Positions 9,515-18,191 of a DNA stretch of 64,000 bases are shown here, piece after piece. A model generated the notes under the pieces. The model was given only the letters and a program-made list of their open reading frames with translations. It was not told the origin of the DNA and ran no database searches. This DNA is from Bacillus sp. T33-2 (GTDB lineage Bacteria > Bacillota > Bacilli > Bacillales > Cytobacillaceae). The DNA lies in assembly GCF_002860205.1 (NCBI RefSeq), contig NZ_PGVB01000010.1:62001-126000 (forward strand), in the 5' to 3' direction. The position numbers and the translations under genes are program-made. Positions within the stretch are counted from its first letter, which is position 1. Every line of letters starts with the position of its first letter.

Positions 9515-10378
9515 TTAAAGGAATTCATCGAGGATATCCTGGGGTTGTTTTACCAGCTTTGCCCCCTGCTGGATAAGTTCGTGGACTCCTGCTGACCCAG
9601 AAGTCAAAATGCTTCCCGGGATGGCGAAAACCTCCCTGCCTTCGTTCAACGAATACTCTGCTGTAATGAGCGAACCGCTTTTTTGTTTTGCTTCAATTAC
9701 AACTGTCCCCCTTGAAAGCCCGCTGATGATCCTGTTCCGAAGCGGGAATTGCCACCTCTCAGGCCTGGACCCAGGGGGGTACTCAGATAATAATAGATGG
9801 TGTTCCGCCATCCTTGACGCAAGCTCCTTATTTTCCTTTGGGTACAGATGGTTAAAGCCACCTGCAATGACACCGATTGTTTGCCCGCCAAGACGGATTG
9901 CCGTCCGATGGGCCTGTGTATCAATACCCTTTGCCAGGCCGCTCACGATGCAAAATCCTGTGCGCACCAGCTCTGGCAAAAGGAATTCGATTACAGCTTT
10001 TCCGTAAGCACTCGCATCTCTTGCCCCCACAACTGCAAGGCATAGCCGGGAATCAAGGAGTGACAGATTTCCTTTTGCAAATAGGACCCATGGCGGCTGG
10101 TATATTTCTTTTAGAAGCGGGGGATATTCCTTGTCAAAAAGTGTAATCATGCGGATTCCACTCTTTACATATTGGGAGGTTAATTTTTCAATTGGGATTG
10201 AAAGAAGGTCTGATTGAGGGATTGTTATCGGGGATTCATTTGTATGTGCGGAAAATTGCGGATTGGAACGATAAATATGTTTCAACTCCGGGTCTGATTT
10301 TAGTGCGTAATAGATGGTTTTCCAGCCCGCCCGTGGGCAATGTACAAGATGGACGAGTCTTTTTGTGAATTCATCCAT
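9515..10378 (-). CDS. dprA: DprA (Smf), DNA-processing protein for transformation
   Basis: The 287-residue protein has the Rossmann-like DprA fold: AVVGARDASAYGKAVIEFLL, then GLAKGIDTQAHRTAIRLGG and the GVIAGGFNHLYPKEN segment, all typical of the family. An N-terminal helical domain (about residues 1-75) precedes it. There is no separate C-terminal winged helix, as is normal for Bacillus. DprA binds incoming single-stranded DNA and loads RecA during natural transformation. It sits between sucD and topA as in B. subtilis. Presence of dprA alone does not show that the organism is competent. Confidence 0.96.
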   Translation of the reverse strand: MDEFTKRLVHLVHCPRAGWKTIYYALKSDPELKHIYRSNPQFSAHTNESPITIPQSDLLSIPIEKLTSQYVKSGIRMITLFDKEYPPLLKEIYQPPWVLFAKGNLSLLDSRLCLAVVGARDASAYGKAVIEFLLPELVRTGFCIVSGLAKGIDTQAHRTAIRLGGQTIGVIAGGFNHLYPKENKELASRMAEHHLLLSEYPPGSRPERWQFPLRNRIISGLSRGTVVIEAKQKSGSLITAEYSLNEGREVFAIPGSILTSGSAGVHELIQQGAKLVKQPQDILDEFL

Positions 10379-10439
10379 GAAGAAGGCCTCCTAAAAGGGA
10401 TTTTGTGGGGATCAATCTGCAGCTTTATTTAAAAATATG

Positions 10440-10475
10440 ATGAAGAAACAGTCCCTCTTGTTTGTGAGGGACTGT
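10440..10475 (-). terminator. Intrinsic terminator after sucD
   Basis: Perfect 10-bp arms ACAGTCCCTC and GAGGGACTGT (10448-10457 and 10466-10475) form the hairpin, followed on the minus strand by TTTCTTC. The T run is interrupted, but the stem is strong and lies 24 nt after the sucD stop. Confidence 0.65.
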
Positions 10476-10498
10476 AATAATTGGTCAGGTTTCATTAA

Positions 10499-11401
10499 TT
10501 AATGAGTCTTGCATTTATCGTATAGTCCTTGTTCCTTCAGTACCTCAATCAATGTTTCGCCCATCACTGAAGGTGTTTCTGCCACTTTGATGCCGCATTC
10601 GTTCATCACGCGGATCTTTTCATCTGCAGTTCCTTTTCCGCCGGAAATGATCGCGCCTGCATGTCCCATCCGTTTTCCAGGAGGTGCAGTGCGGCCGCCA
10701 ATGAACCCTACAACCGGTTTTGTCATGTTAGCCTTGACCCATTCTGCAGCCTCTTCTTCTGCTGTACCGCCGATTTCACCAATCATGATCACCGCATATG
10801 TTTCCGGGTCTTCATTAAAAGCTTTCAACACATCGATGAAGTTCGTTCCATTCACCGGGTCCCCACCAATACCAACTGCTGTTGTCTGGCCAATTCCAGC
10901 CTGTGTCAGCTGATGTACGGCTTCATATGTCAGTGTTCCGGAGCGGGATACAACACCTACATGGCCCTTCTTGTGGATATAGCCGGGCATGATGCCGATT
11001 TTGCACTCTTCCGGGGTGATGACCCCGGGACAGTTCGGGCCGACAAGACGGGTTTTCTTGCCTTCCATGTACCTTTTCACCTTCACCATGTCAAGCACAG
11101 GAATATGCTCAGTGATACAGATTACCAGGTCTAGCTCTGCATCAACTGCTTCCAAAATCGCATCTGCCGCAAAAGGAGCTGGAACGTAGATGACCGAAGC
11201 ATTTGCCCCTGTTGCCTGCACTGCTTCGCGTACCGTATTGAATACCGGTACACCCTCAACCTCCTGGCCGCCTTTTCCAGGAGTTGTCCCGCCAACGATC
11301 TTGGTTCCGTATTCAAGCATTTGCTTCGTATGAAAAAGGGCGGTTGAACCGGTTATGCCCTGAACGATGACTTTCGTGTCTTTATTGATAAATACACTCA
11401 C
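10499..11401 (-). CDS. sucD: Succinyl-CoA synthetase, alpha subunit
   Basis: The 300-residue protein has the CoA-binding Rossmann domain ([19 protein letters not shown], about residues 11-29) and the ligase domain with the phospho-histidine loop [18 protein letters not shown] (about residues 241-258). With SucC it converts succinyl-CoA to succinate in the TCA cycle, making ATP or GTP through a phosphohistidine intermediate. It begins 18 nt after sucC, with a GGGAGAAAGGGG-type site, so the two are co-transcribed. A terminator follows. Confidence 0.98.
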   Translation of the reverse strand: MSVFINKDTKVIVQGITGSTALFHTKQMLEYGTKIVGGTTPGKGGQEVEGVPVFNTVREAVQATGANASVIYVPAPFAADAILEAVDAELDLVICITEHIPVLDMVKVKRYMEGKKTRLVGPNCPGVITPEECKIGIMPGYIHKKGHVGVVSRSGTLTYEAVHQLTQAGIGQTTAVGIGGDPVNGTNFIDVLKAFNEDPETYAVIMIGEIGGTAEEEAAEWVKANMTKPVVGFIGGRTAPPGKRMGHAGAIISGGKGTADEKIRVMNECGIKVAETPSVMGETLIEVLKEQGLYDKCKTH

Positions 11402-11419
11402 GTTAATTCCCCTTTCTCC

Positions 11420-12580
11420 CTATGCTACTAATGAAACGATTTTTTGTGCTCCGTCAGCCATTGACTCAGCTGCGATGATGTTTAACCCTGACTCATTAAG
11501 AATCTTCTTGCCCAGTTCGACGTTCGTTCCTTCAAGCCGGACAACAAGAGGCACCTCTAATCCTACCTGCTTCGCAGCTTCTACGACGCCTGTAGCAATT
11601 ACATCGCACTTCATGATTCCGCCAAAGATATTAACGAAAATACCTTTAACTTTAGGGTCAGAAAGGATAATTTTGAAAGCTTCAGTTACTTTTTCAGCGG
11701 TCGCACCGCCCCCGACATCAAGGAAGTTTGCCGGCTCGCCGCCATAATGCTTGACGATATCCATCGTTGCCATTGCAAGGCCGGCCCCATTAACCATGCA
11801 CCCTATGTTACCATCAAGGGCAATATAGCTTAAGTCGTACTTGGACGCTTCGATTTCCTTCGCATCCTCTTCATCCAGGTCGCGGAATTCAAGTACGTCT
11901 TTTTGGCGGTATAAAGCATTGGAATCAAAGTTCAGCTTCGCATCCAGCGCCATTACTTTACCGTCACCAGTCACAACAAGCGGGTTAATTTCAGCGATGG
12001 AGCAATCCTTTTCAATGTATGCCTTATACAAACCGAGCATAAACTTGGCAGCCTGCCCGACAAGCTCTGTTGGAATGTTGATATTGAAAGCAATCCGCCG
12101 TGCCTGGAACGCGGTGAGTCCGATGACAGGATCGATTTCTTCTTTAAATATTTTTTCTGGTGTCTCTTCCGCAACTTCCTCGATTTCGGTGCCGCCTTCT
12201 TCGGAGGCCATCAGCACTACTCTCGAAGTAGCACGGTCCAGAACAAGGCCGACATAATATTCTTTTTTGATATCGCAGCCTTCTTCAATCAGCAACCTCT
12301 TTACTTCTTTCCCTTCAGGGCCGGTTTGGTGAGTAACCAGGGTTTTCCCCAGTATTTCATTGGCATATGTACGGACTTCCTCAAGGTTTTTCGCAACCTT
12401 TACCCCTCCGGCTTTTCCCCGGCCGCCGGCATGGATTTGCGCTTTGACTACACACACCTGTGTGCCCAGTTCCTTTGCAGCTTCTACAGCTTCTTCGACT
12501 GAAAAAGCGACTTTTCCATTAGGTACAGTTACCCCGTATTTTCTGAGGATTTGTTTCCCTTGATACTCATGGATATTCAT
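11420..12580 (-). CDS. sucC: Succinyl-CoA synthetase, beta subunit (ADP/GDP-forming)
   Basis: The protein starts [17 protein letters not shown], the standard SucC N-terminus, and carries an ATP-grasp domain ([20 protein letters not shown], near residue 45; [20 protein letters not shown], near 200) and the C-terminal ligase domain ([19 protein letters not shown]). The reading frame extends 16 codons further upstream, but the ATG at 12578-12580 is preceded by AGGAGG and gives 386 residues. It heads the sucC-sucD operon. A promoter candidate lies about 50 nt upstream. Confidence 0.98.
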   Translation of the reverse strand: MNIHEYQGKQILRKYGVTVPNGKVAFSVEEAVEAAKELGTQVCVVKAQIHAGGRGKAGGVKVAKNLEEVRTYANEILGKTLVTHQTGPEGKEVKRLLIEEGCDIKKEYYVGLVLDRATSRVVLMASEEGGTEIEEVAEETPEKIFKEEIDPVIGLTAFQARRIAFNINIPTELVGQAAKFMLGLYKAYIEKDCSIAEINPLVVTGDGKVMALDAKLNFDSNALYRQKDVLEFRDLDEEDAKEIEASKYDLSYIALDGNIGCMVNGAGLAMATMDIVKHYGGEPANFLDVGGGATAEKVTEAFKIILSDPKVKGIFVNIFGGIMKCDVIATGVVEAAKQVGLEVPLVVRLEGTNVELGKKILNESGLNIIAAESMADGAQKIVSLVA

Positions 12581-12628
12581 TTCCCATCCTCCTATTAATC
12601 TCTCAAAAAAAATAGACTGCGCTTTCAT

Positions 12629-12656
12629 TTTATATAATAGGATATTGATTTGTCCA
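12629..12656 (-). promoter_or_regulatory. SigA-type promoter candidate for sucCD
   Basis: Minus strand: TGGACA (12651-12656), 16-bp spacer, TATAAA (12629-12634). Each box matches the consensus at 5 of 6 positions. It lies between the upstream terminator and sucC, which supports a separate sucCD transcript. Confidence 0.5.
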
Positions 12657-12721
12657 CATATATGATGAAATATTTTGGCATTTAAAATATTCCGAAAAAA
12701 TAATGGAAAGTAGCGTGCAAC

Positions 12722-12770
12722 AGAAAAACACCGGGAAATATTAGGATTTCCCCGGCTGGTTTAAAAAAAA
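12722..12770 (-). terminator. Terminator-like hairpin between the FlhB-like gene and sucC
   Basis: CCGGGAAAT (12731-12739) pairs with ATTTCCCCGG (12746-12755) with one bulged base. On the minus strand it is preceded by eight T and A-rich sequence and followed by TGTTTTTC. It would end transcription from the rnhB/FliK-like/FlhB-like unit before the sucC promoter. Confidence 0.6.
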
Positions 12771-12819
12771 TACTATTCTATTTTGGAAAACTTCGTCCAT
12801 CTGCTTAGATTAACCATTG

Positions 12820-12913
12820 TGAAGGACAGATTTTCCTGTCCCTTCGGCGGTTTTGTCCTTCATATCTTTATGAAGGACTGTTTTTGCTTTCCTTTAGGAC
12901 ATTTTCTGTCCTT
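12820..12913. repeat. Three tandem hairpins built on GAAGGACA/TGTCCTTC
   Basis: Three consecutive inverted repeats share one core. Hairpin 1 is GAAGGACAG (12821-12829) with CTGTCCCTTC (12836-12845). Hairpin 2 is GTCCTTCATA (12855-12864) with TATGAAGGAC (12869-12878), a perfect 10-bp stem with a 4-nt loop. Hairpin 3 is AGGACA (12896-12901) with TGTCCT (12907-12912). They sit in the 435-bp gap between the FlhB-like gene and sucC, which otherwise holds only the terminator-like hairpin and the sucC promoter candidate. The function is unknown: a repeat element, an RNA structure or a multi-site operator are all possible. Confidence 0.6.
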
Positions 12914-13015
12914 TATACCATTATTTAGGGCAGTTTCTCTCTCCGTCATGGAATTATGCGTAATATACCCAACAATTATGATTTTTTTTGTTGTTTATAG
13001 CTTTATTTGCTCGAA

Positions 13016-13309
13016 TCACTTCTGTTTCCCCGCTGCACGGTCTGCCCGGTAGATAAAGGCAAACACCTCGGCAACGGCGCCATACAGCTCCTCAGGAATG
13101 CGCTCATTAATGTCCAGCTGGCTCAACACTTCAACGAGGGAAGGATCCTCCTGGATTGGCACGTCATTGGCCAATGCTTTTTCAATAATATTGTCTGCAA
13201 CAATGCCCTTACCTTTGGCCAGCATCCTTGGGGCGTCCTGCCCTGAAGTGGATGGGTCATAACCAAGCGCTACGGCTTCTTTCCGCCTTTCGCCATCTCT
13301 TTTATTCAT
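13016..13309 (-). CDS. Stand-alone FlhB C-terminal-like protein (YlqH type)
   Basis: The 97-residue product matches only the cytoplasmic end of FlhB/YscU export-switch proteins. Visible parts are KEAVALGYDP (residues 11-20), MLAKGKGIVADNIIEKAL, VPIQEDPSLVEVLSQ and the conserved IPEELYGAVAEVFAFIYR near the end. It has no membrane helices and no NPTH autocleavage site; it starts roughly where the post-cleavage FlhB fragment would begin. Stand-alone FlhB-C homologues are known (YlqH in B. subtilis, FlhX in Helicobacter pylori). It overlaps the upstream FliK-like gene by 4 nt, so the two are translationally coupled. The partner and role are not established. Confidence 0.85.
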   Translation of the reverse strand: MNKRDGERRKEAVALGYDPSTSGQDAPRMLAKGKGIVADNIIEKALANDVPIQEDPSLVEVLSQLDINERIPEELYGAVAEVFAFIYRADRAAGKQK

Positions 13310-15210
13310 ATCCTGATATCCACCCCGCTGTAATTTCCTGTGTTGTAAAATCCGTTCATTTTCTTTGTTGTGGAAGGGGACTTCGGATCTTGCTGTCTCC
13401 CGAAAGTGACCGATGAGAGAACATAGTTAAGGCTGGCAAGGCTTGTTTTCAACTCTCGCATATGCGCTCCGGCGATTGCCTTCAGGTTGTCTTCCCCGCT
13501 CACAATATGAATGTTCATCACCCTGTTTTGGATCTGCATATCCACAATCGTCTGTTTTAAATGCTCCAGGTCGAGATAAAACAATACCCGGCAATAATCA
13601 GGGTCAATTTTTCCATCCTTCTTTTTTTGGCCGCTCCATTGGATGGTCAGTTCGCCGACCCTGTCACGCAGTGGTAATGGAATTTGTACAATAAGCTGCT
13701 GGATCGGGCCAGCTTCCTGGGACAGAAGCTGAAACCCGGTGAGCTTATTCAACAGCTGTTCCGCTGCGTCCCTTACCGCCGGCGATAGCTGTTCACCAAG
13801 CAGGCGCAGCAGCTGTGGCTTAAGGCTGTCTGCGGCCAGCTCGGGCAGCTGAAGATCATTTTTGAAGCCGTCAACGAGACTGTGCTCATAGGACAATCCC
13901 AGCCTGGCAATAAACTCTTTCATGCTCGCTGGTGTCAACAACGGGCCCTCCGGCTTTGCCAATTGCACTTCGGCCTGCAAGCCGATCTGGCGGAGGAGAT
14001 TCCGCTCATCCTCAGAAAGTGGTGACGCAGCTTTAGATGGTGCGTCTGCCACTTTTGCAGCAAGATCCCCCAGCGCCTGCATACGTGCATCGAGTTCAGA
14101 CGCCGCTGGCCCCGAGCCGGCCAGTAATGAAACTGATGTATTCGGGACCGGCCGGTCGGCGACGGCCAGATTCAATAACGATTTTAAAAATTTTGCGGCT
14201 GCATCCGTTACAGGGATGGTTTTCACAACAAGTCCATCTTCAGCTGCCTTTCCCTGCATTATTGCAGCAGCGGCTTGAAGAGACTCCTCTGTAATTTGCA
14301 GCCCAGGCAATGCCCGGGTGTCCAGCAATGCCACTTGTTTAAGGGCTGACGGGATATCCCCATCCTTCAGGTGCATTAAAATCGAGCGGACATGACGCGT
14401 CTCGGGAGAAAAGTCTTTACTGACAAGCAATTGATCCAATAGCAGCGCAGTAAACCTAGCTTCACTCATGTTTTTGTCAACAATTCCAGAAGTCTTTAGA
14501 AGGCTGAAAGCAATCCGGGAATCGTGTCCATTGTCCTTCAGCCATTCTTTTGCCACTACCTCTGTAAGAGCCATTCCTGCATCAGATTTCACTGCTGGCA
14601 CCATGTCCCTTAGCAAGCGTACTATCGGGTCTCTATTAATCCCGTCTGATTCAAGTGCAGCCATGAGGTTTTCCATGAGCATGGTCAGTGGTTCATTCTT
14701 TACTGCTGACAAAATAGCGGAAAATACCTGGTTTGTCATTGGAAGCCCGCCGCGAACCATCATTTTGACAGCTTCCAATGCCTTATCCGCCGGGCCTGCG
14801 GTTTTCAGCCAGTCAGAAACCATTTCAAGCGTTTCTTTTGTAATCGGCAGCTGTTCTTTTGTAAAGAAACGTATTAAATCGACATTTTCTTTTGATGCGG
14901 CCAAACCGAGCTCAGTAAGGAGTCCCGCAAATGGTTCACCTCGGGGATCCATGGAAATGGCTGAAATGACTTTCAAATGGATCTTTCCATTTCCCGGCTG
15001 GACCTGGAACCAGTACCTTTCGTTCGCTGACAAAGGTGTTTCCAGCTGTGCAAACACTTTTTGTGACCCGATCTGGACTTCAGCCATCTGGTCCGGATAA
15101 AGCCTGGTCACTTTTCCGTTAACCATTTGTCCGGGGCGGAATGCAGAAGTCTTGATAGGTAAACTCTGGGTTTGTTTTAATAAAGCCTCGATGGCACCGG
15201 ATGTTCCCAC
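13306..15210 (-). CDS. FliK-like hook-length-control domain protein (YlqG type), function unproven
   Basis: This 634-residue protein has no signal peptide or membrane helix. The N-terminus (about residues 25-85) contains MVNGKVTRLYPDQMAEVQIG, which looks like a small beta domain. The middle is rich in Ala/Leu helices. The C-terminal 130 residues resemble the FliK C-terminal globular domain: IQQLIVQIPLPLRDRVGELT, a DYCRVLFYLDLEHLKQT strand-helix unit and NRVMNIHIVSGEDNLKAI. In FliK this domain contacts FlhB to switch export specificity. The next gene encodes a FlhB-C-like protein, which strengthens the assignment. A canonical fliK would be expected within the fla/che operon, outside this window. 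Confidence 0.7.
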   Translation of the reverse strand: MGTSGAIEALLKQTQSLPIKTSAFRPGQMVNGKVTRLYPDQMAEVQIGSQKVFAQLETPLSANERYWFQVQPGNGKIHLKVISAISMDPRGEPFAGLLTELGLAASKENVDLIRFFTKEQLPITKETLEMVSDWLKTAGPADKALEAVKMMVRGGLPMTNQVFSAILSAVKNEPLTMLMENLMAALESDGINRDPIVRLLRDMVPAVKSDAGMALTEVVAKEWLKDNGHDSRIAFSLLKTSGIVDKNMSEARFTALLLDQLLVSKDFSPETRHVRSILMHLKDGDIPSALKQVALLDTRALPGLQITEESLQAAAAIMQGKAAEDGLVVKTIPVTDAAAKFLKSLLNLAVADRPVPNTSVSLLAGSGPAASELDARMQALGDLAAKVADAPSKAASPLSEDERNLLRQIGLQAEVQLAKPEGPLLTPASMKEFIARLGLSYEHSLVDGFKNDLQLPELAADSLKPQLLRLLGEQLSPAVRDAAEQLLNKLTGFQLLSQEAGPIQQLIVQIPLPLRDRVGELTIQWSGQKKKDGKIDPDYCRVLFYLDLEHLKQTIVDMQIQNRVMNIHIVSGEDNLKAIAGAHMRELKTSLASLNYVLSSVTFGRQQDPKSPSTTKKMNGFYNTGNYSGVDIRI

Positions 15211-15214
15211 GATA

Positions 15215-15994
15215 TCACCCGCCTATTTTTATTGAATCCTTTACAGGGGCAAAAGTTTTCCGATGATAAGGAGTGGCACCGAACTGTTTAATGGCAGCCA
15301 GATGCTCGGCGGTTGCATACCCCATATTCCTCGAAAAGCCGTATTCAGGGTATTGAGGGCAGATTTCTTTGAGCATTCTGTCCCTGGTTACCTTTGCGAT
15401 GATTGATGCAGCAGCTATGGATACGCTCCGTTCATCCCCCTTGATCAGGGCTTCTGTTGCATATGGAGTCACCAATTTTACAGCATCAACCAGTAAAAAA
15501 TCAGGCTGGATGGCCAATGCAGCGACAGCTTCAAGCATTGCTTTCTTAGTTGCTTCGTAAATGTTGATCTCATCGATTTCTGCTGGAGAAACCATCCCGA
15601 TGCCACTGGCCAGGGCTTGCTCTTTAATCAATGAAAAGAATTCATCCCTTTTTGCTTCCGAAAGTTTTTTTGAATCGTCTATTCCTGGCAGGAAGAAACC
15701 ATCCGGCAGGATAACAGCTGCTGCAACGACCGGTCCGGCGATCGGGCCGCGCCCTACTTCATCTACCCCGGCAATCAATTGAAAGCCTTCTGCCCTTAAC
15801 CGTTTTTCAAACTCATTCATCCTGGCAAATTTATCGTAAAGCTTTTTTTCCTGTTCCTGCTTTTTGAGCCATTTTTCGACCAGCAGCTTTACGCCTTTGC
15901 GGTCATCTTTTTTCAACCTTTTTATGAATTTTTGGCCTGCATCAGGATTGGAAAAAAGCTTTTGTTCTATTTCTTCGATCGTCAGTTTCTTCAT
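15215..15994 (-). CDS. rnhB: Ribonuclease HII
   Basis: The 259-residue enzyme removes ribonucleotides and RNA from RNA-DNA hybrids. The catalytic motif is IAGVDEVGRGPIAGPVVAAA (about residues 74-93), supplying Asp and Glu; further acidic residues are in DDSKKLSE (near 109) and VDAVKL (near 172). An N-terminal extension of about 70 residues with KRLKKDDRKGV is usual in Bacillus RNase HII. It follows rbgA and precedes the FliK-like gene by 4 nt, so it may share a transcript with that pair. Confidence 0.97.
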   Translation of the reverse strand: MKKLTIEEIEQKLFSNPDAGQKFIKRLKKDDRKGVKLLVEKWLKKQEQEKKLYDKFARMNEFEKRLRAEGFQLIAGVDEVGRGPIAGPVVAAAVILPDGFFLPGIDDSKKLSEAKRDEFFSLIKEQALASGIGMVSPAEIDEINIYEATKKAMLEAVAALAIQPDFLLVDAVKLVTPYATEALIKGDERSVSIAAASIIAKVTRDRMLKEICPQYPEYGFSRNMGYATAEHLAAIKQFGATPYHRKTFAPVKDSIKIGG

Positions 15995-16042
15995 ATTAAA
16001 ACTCCTGAATAGTTCTTATACTATGTATCGGCATATACACCA

Positions 16043-16070
16043 AAAAATAAAGGCCCTGGAAAAGGGCCTT
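16043..16070 (-). terminator. Intrinsic terminator overlapping the rbgA stop
   Basis: AAGGCCC (16050-16056) and GGGCCTT (16064-16070) pair around a seven-base loop, and the minus strand continues TATTTTTTGG. The stem begins at the rbgA stop codon. Confidence 0.75.
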
Positions 16071-16954
16071 CACTCTCCATCTATTTCGGTTTCTTCTGTT
16101 TTGTCCAGGTCTTCCGGACGTTCCAGCGACAACGGTCCAAGCTTTTCAGCCCTTAATTCCCTGATGACCAATTCGGCAACTTTGTCATAATCGACATCGC
16201 CGCCTGCCATCTTGGCGCCTCTCGTTTCACCGATTTTATCAAACAACGCGACAATTTCTTGCGGAATCTCTTCAAGCCTGTACCGTTCTTTTAATCTTTC
16301 AGGATAGCGGTGCTCCAAAAAACGGAGGGCGTACACAGCAACATCCTGGAGATTAAGGATGGTATCTTTGATGGCGCCCGTCACTGCGAGTTTATAGCCG
16401 ACTTCCTGGTCTTCGAATTTTGGCCACAGTATCCCGGGGGTATCGAGAAGCTCAAGTTCTTTTCCTACCTTGATCCATTGCTGGGCTTTAGTCACTCCGG
16501 GTGTATTGCCTGTTTTCGCTATATTTTTCCCTGCAAGCCGGTTGATCAGTGTGGATTTCCCTGCATTGGGAATCCCCACAATCATGGCGCGGATCGCCCT
16601 TGGTTTAATGCCCTTTGCCCGCATCCGGTCAAACTTTTCTTTCAGCACTGTTTTAGCCTCGCTGACAATATGCTTCATCCCGATTCCGGCCTGGGAGTTT
16701 ATCGCGATTGCAACAATGCCTTGCTCGCGAAAAAACCGGATCCATTCATCAGTTACTGCTTTATCAGCCATATCGGCCTTATTCAGGAGGACCATCCGCG
16801 GTTTTTGATGGATGATCTCGTCAATCATCGGATTCCTGGATGAATAAGGAATCCTGGCATCAACGAGTTCAAAAATAATATCAACTAACTTAAGTTTTTC
16901 CGTGACCTCCCTGCGGGCCTTTGCCATATGGCCCGGAAACCATTGGATTGTCAA
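16070..16954 (-). CDS. rbgA: RbgA (YlqF), circularly permuted GTPase for 50S ribosome assembly
   Basis: The motifs appear in permuted order: NKAD (G4, near residue 58), then the P-loop GIPNAGKST (G1, near 129), then DTPG (G3, near 173). This order defines the YlqF/YawG family. The N-terminus [15 protein letters not shown] is typical. RbgA acts late in 50S assembly at the L16 region. The frame is open for 31 codons upstream into sipS, but the TTG at 16952-16954 matches family starts, has an AAGGAG site and gives 294 residues. It lies 28 nt after sipS. Confidence 0.96.
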   Translation of the reverse strand: MTIQWFPGHMAKARREVTEKLKLVDIIFELVDARIPYSSRNPMIDEIIHQKPRMVLLNKADMADKAVTDEWIRFFREQGIVAIAINSQAGIGMKHIVSEAKTVLKEKFDRMRAKGIKPRAIRAMIVGIPNAGKSTLINRLAGKNIAKTGNTPGVTKAQQWIKVGKELELLDTPGILWPKFEDQEVGYKLAVTGAIKDTILNLQDVAVYALRFLEHRYPERLKERYRLEEIPQEIVALFDKIGETRGAKMAGGDVDYDKVAELVIRELRAEKLGPLSLERPEDLDKTEETEIDGE

Positions 16955-16982
16955 AGCTGTACAACTCCTTTTCGGGGCAACA

Positions 16983-17534
16983 CTAATCGACCTTGCGGAC
17001 TTCCTGGATCGGCCAGTACACATAACTGGTTCTGCCCAATACCTCATCTATCTGTATCGTGCCGATGTGCCTGCTGTCCTTGCTGAAGCGGCGGTTGTCT
17101 CCCATAACAAATAACTGCCCTTGCGGAACAGTGTCCCTCCCGATTTTCTCTTCAAGCGTGAAGGGATCTGTCAGAGGGCCGTCAATCACCTGTTTTTTAT
17201 ATTCTTCCAAGTATGGTTCCTCATATGCTTTTCCGTTTACATAAAGCGTATCGTTTTTATATTCAATTGAGTCCCCCGGAAGTCCGATGACTCGTTTTAT
17301 GTAATCCTTATTTTCTGGAGCATGAAATACAATGATATCAAACCTGTTGGGTTCACCAATTTTATAGCTCAGCTTGTTTACAATCATTCTGTCCTGGTCC
17401 TTCAATGTCGGCATCATCGATAAACCATCGACAACTATTGGGGCAAACAAAAAGTATCTGATTACAGCCGCCAATAATACAGCTATAGCCAGCGCTTTGG
17501 TCCATTCCCATAACTCGTTTTTCTTCTCCGCCAT
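16983..17534 (-). CDS. Type I signal peptidase (SipS/LepB family)
   Basis: A 183-residue membrane protease of the short Bacillus (P-type) class. One N-terminal membrane helix ([20 protein letters not shown], residues 11-30) is followed by the catalytic Ser39 in GLSMMPTL and the general base Lys80 in [11 protein letters not shown]. The conserved [12 protein letters not shown] box comes later. It removes signal peptides from exported preproteins on the outer face of the membrane. It sits between rplS and rbgA. Bacillus genomes carry several paralogues (sipS, sipT and others), so I do not assign a letter. Confidence 0.95.
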   Translation of the reverse strand: MAEKKNELWEWTKALAIAVLLAAVIRYFLFAPIVVDGLSMMPTLKDQDRMIVNKLSYKIGEPNRFDIIVFHAPENKDYIKRVIGLPGDSIEYKNDTLYVNGKAYEEPYLEEYKKQVIDGPLTDPFTLEEKIGRDTVPQGQLFVMGDNRRFSKDSRHIGTIQIDEVLGRTSYVYWPIQEVRKVD

Positions 17535-17674
17535 TCTTTCCCCACCATTCTCAAGTCAAATAATACGTATCAGTACATAGCTTTATTTTACATAAGTTGG
17601 CCATGATAAACACGATGGGTGCCATTTTTTAATAATAAATTCATAAACAGGAAGATTTCTAAAAAATCATTATG

Positions 17675-17701
17675 AAAAAGGAGCTTGTCAGACAAGCTCC
17701 T
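17675..17701 (-). terminator. Intrinsic terminator after rplS
   Basis: GGAGCTTG and CAAGCTCC (within 17680-17700) form an 8-bp stem with a 5-nt loop, followed by TTTTTC on the minus strand. It lies 14 nt after the rplS stop. Confidence 0.85.
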
Positions 17702-17714
17702 CTCACTTCTACTA

Positions 17715-18059
17715 TTAACGGATTTCTTTAATACGAGCTTTTTTACCGCGTAGGTTACGCAGGTAGTAAAGTTTCGCACGGCGGACTTTACCGCGGCGGA
17801 TTACTTCAAGCTTCGCAATTTTTGGTGTGTGAACAGGGAATGTACGCTCAACGCCTACACCATAAGAAACTTTACGTACTGTAAAAGTTTCGCTGATTCC
17901 ACCACCACGACGCTTAATTACAACACCTTCATAAATCTGAACACGCTCACGGGTTCCCTCGATAACTTTAACGTGTACACGTACAGTATCACCGGGACGG
18001 AACGCTGGAAGATCAGAACGAAGTTGTTCTTTTGTAATTTCTTGGATTAAACTTTGCAT
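17715..18059 (-). CDS. rplS: Ribosomal protein L19
   Basis: The 114-residue protein starts [18 protein letters not shown] and contains [20 protein letters not shown] and [19 protein letters not shown], which are standard L19 segments. L19 lies at the 30S-50S interface. An ATG 14 codons further upstream is in frame, but the inner ATG at 18057-18059 has a GGGAGGAG site and gives the family length. It has its own promoter just after trmD and a terminator just after its stop, so it can be transcribed alone as well as from the trmD unit. Confidence 0.98.
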   Translation of the reverse strand: MQSLIQEITKEQLRSDLPAFRPGDTVRVHVKVIEGTRERVQIYEGVVIKRRGGGISETFTVRKVSYGVGVERTFPVHTPKIAKLEVIRRGKVRRAKLYYLRNLRGKKARIKEIR

Positions 18060-18154
18060 CGTTTTCAACTCCTCCCACAAATGCTCTTGCAAAAATAACA
18101 TATGCAGCGGAACATCGTTATCAACGACATCAGACTAAACAGTCCTAAGTCACA
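18060..18154 (-). ncRNA. Putative L19 (rplS) mRNA leader
   Basis: About 95 nt separate the predicted start site of the rplS promoter from the rplS ATG. An rplS 5' leader element (Rfam L19_leader) is known in B. subtilis and relatives at this location and is thought to mediate autoregulation. I see short self-complementary segments (for example TGTCGTTGATAACGATG) but have not folded it, so the assignment rests mainly on position and promoter. Confidence 0.5.
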
Positions 18155-18160
18155 AAAAGT

Positions 18161-18189
18161 ATCATACCATAATTCAGGCCTCACTGCAA
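18161..18189 (-). promoter_or_regulatory. SigA-type promoter for rplS
   Basis: Minus strand: TTGCAG (18184-18189), 17-bp spacer, TATGAT (18161-18166), with an extended -10 TG. It starts 2 bp after the trmD stop, so rplS has an independent promoter inside the ribosomal protein/tRNA cluster. Confidence 0.7.
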
Positions 18190-18191
18190 CA

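Noticed and set aside
12820-12913. Possible CRISPR array
   Set aside because: The units are short, unequal hairpins without constant-length spacers, and no cas genes are nearby.
16955-17047. N-terminal extension of rbgA into sipS
   Set aside because: It would overlap the sipS coding end, has no ribosome site at its start, and RbgA homologues begin at TIQWFPGHM.
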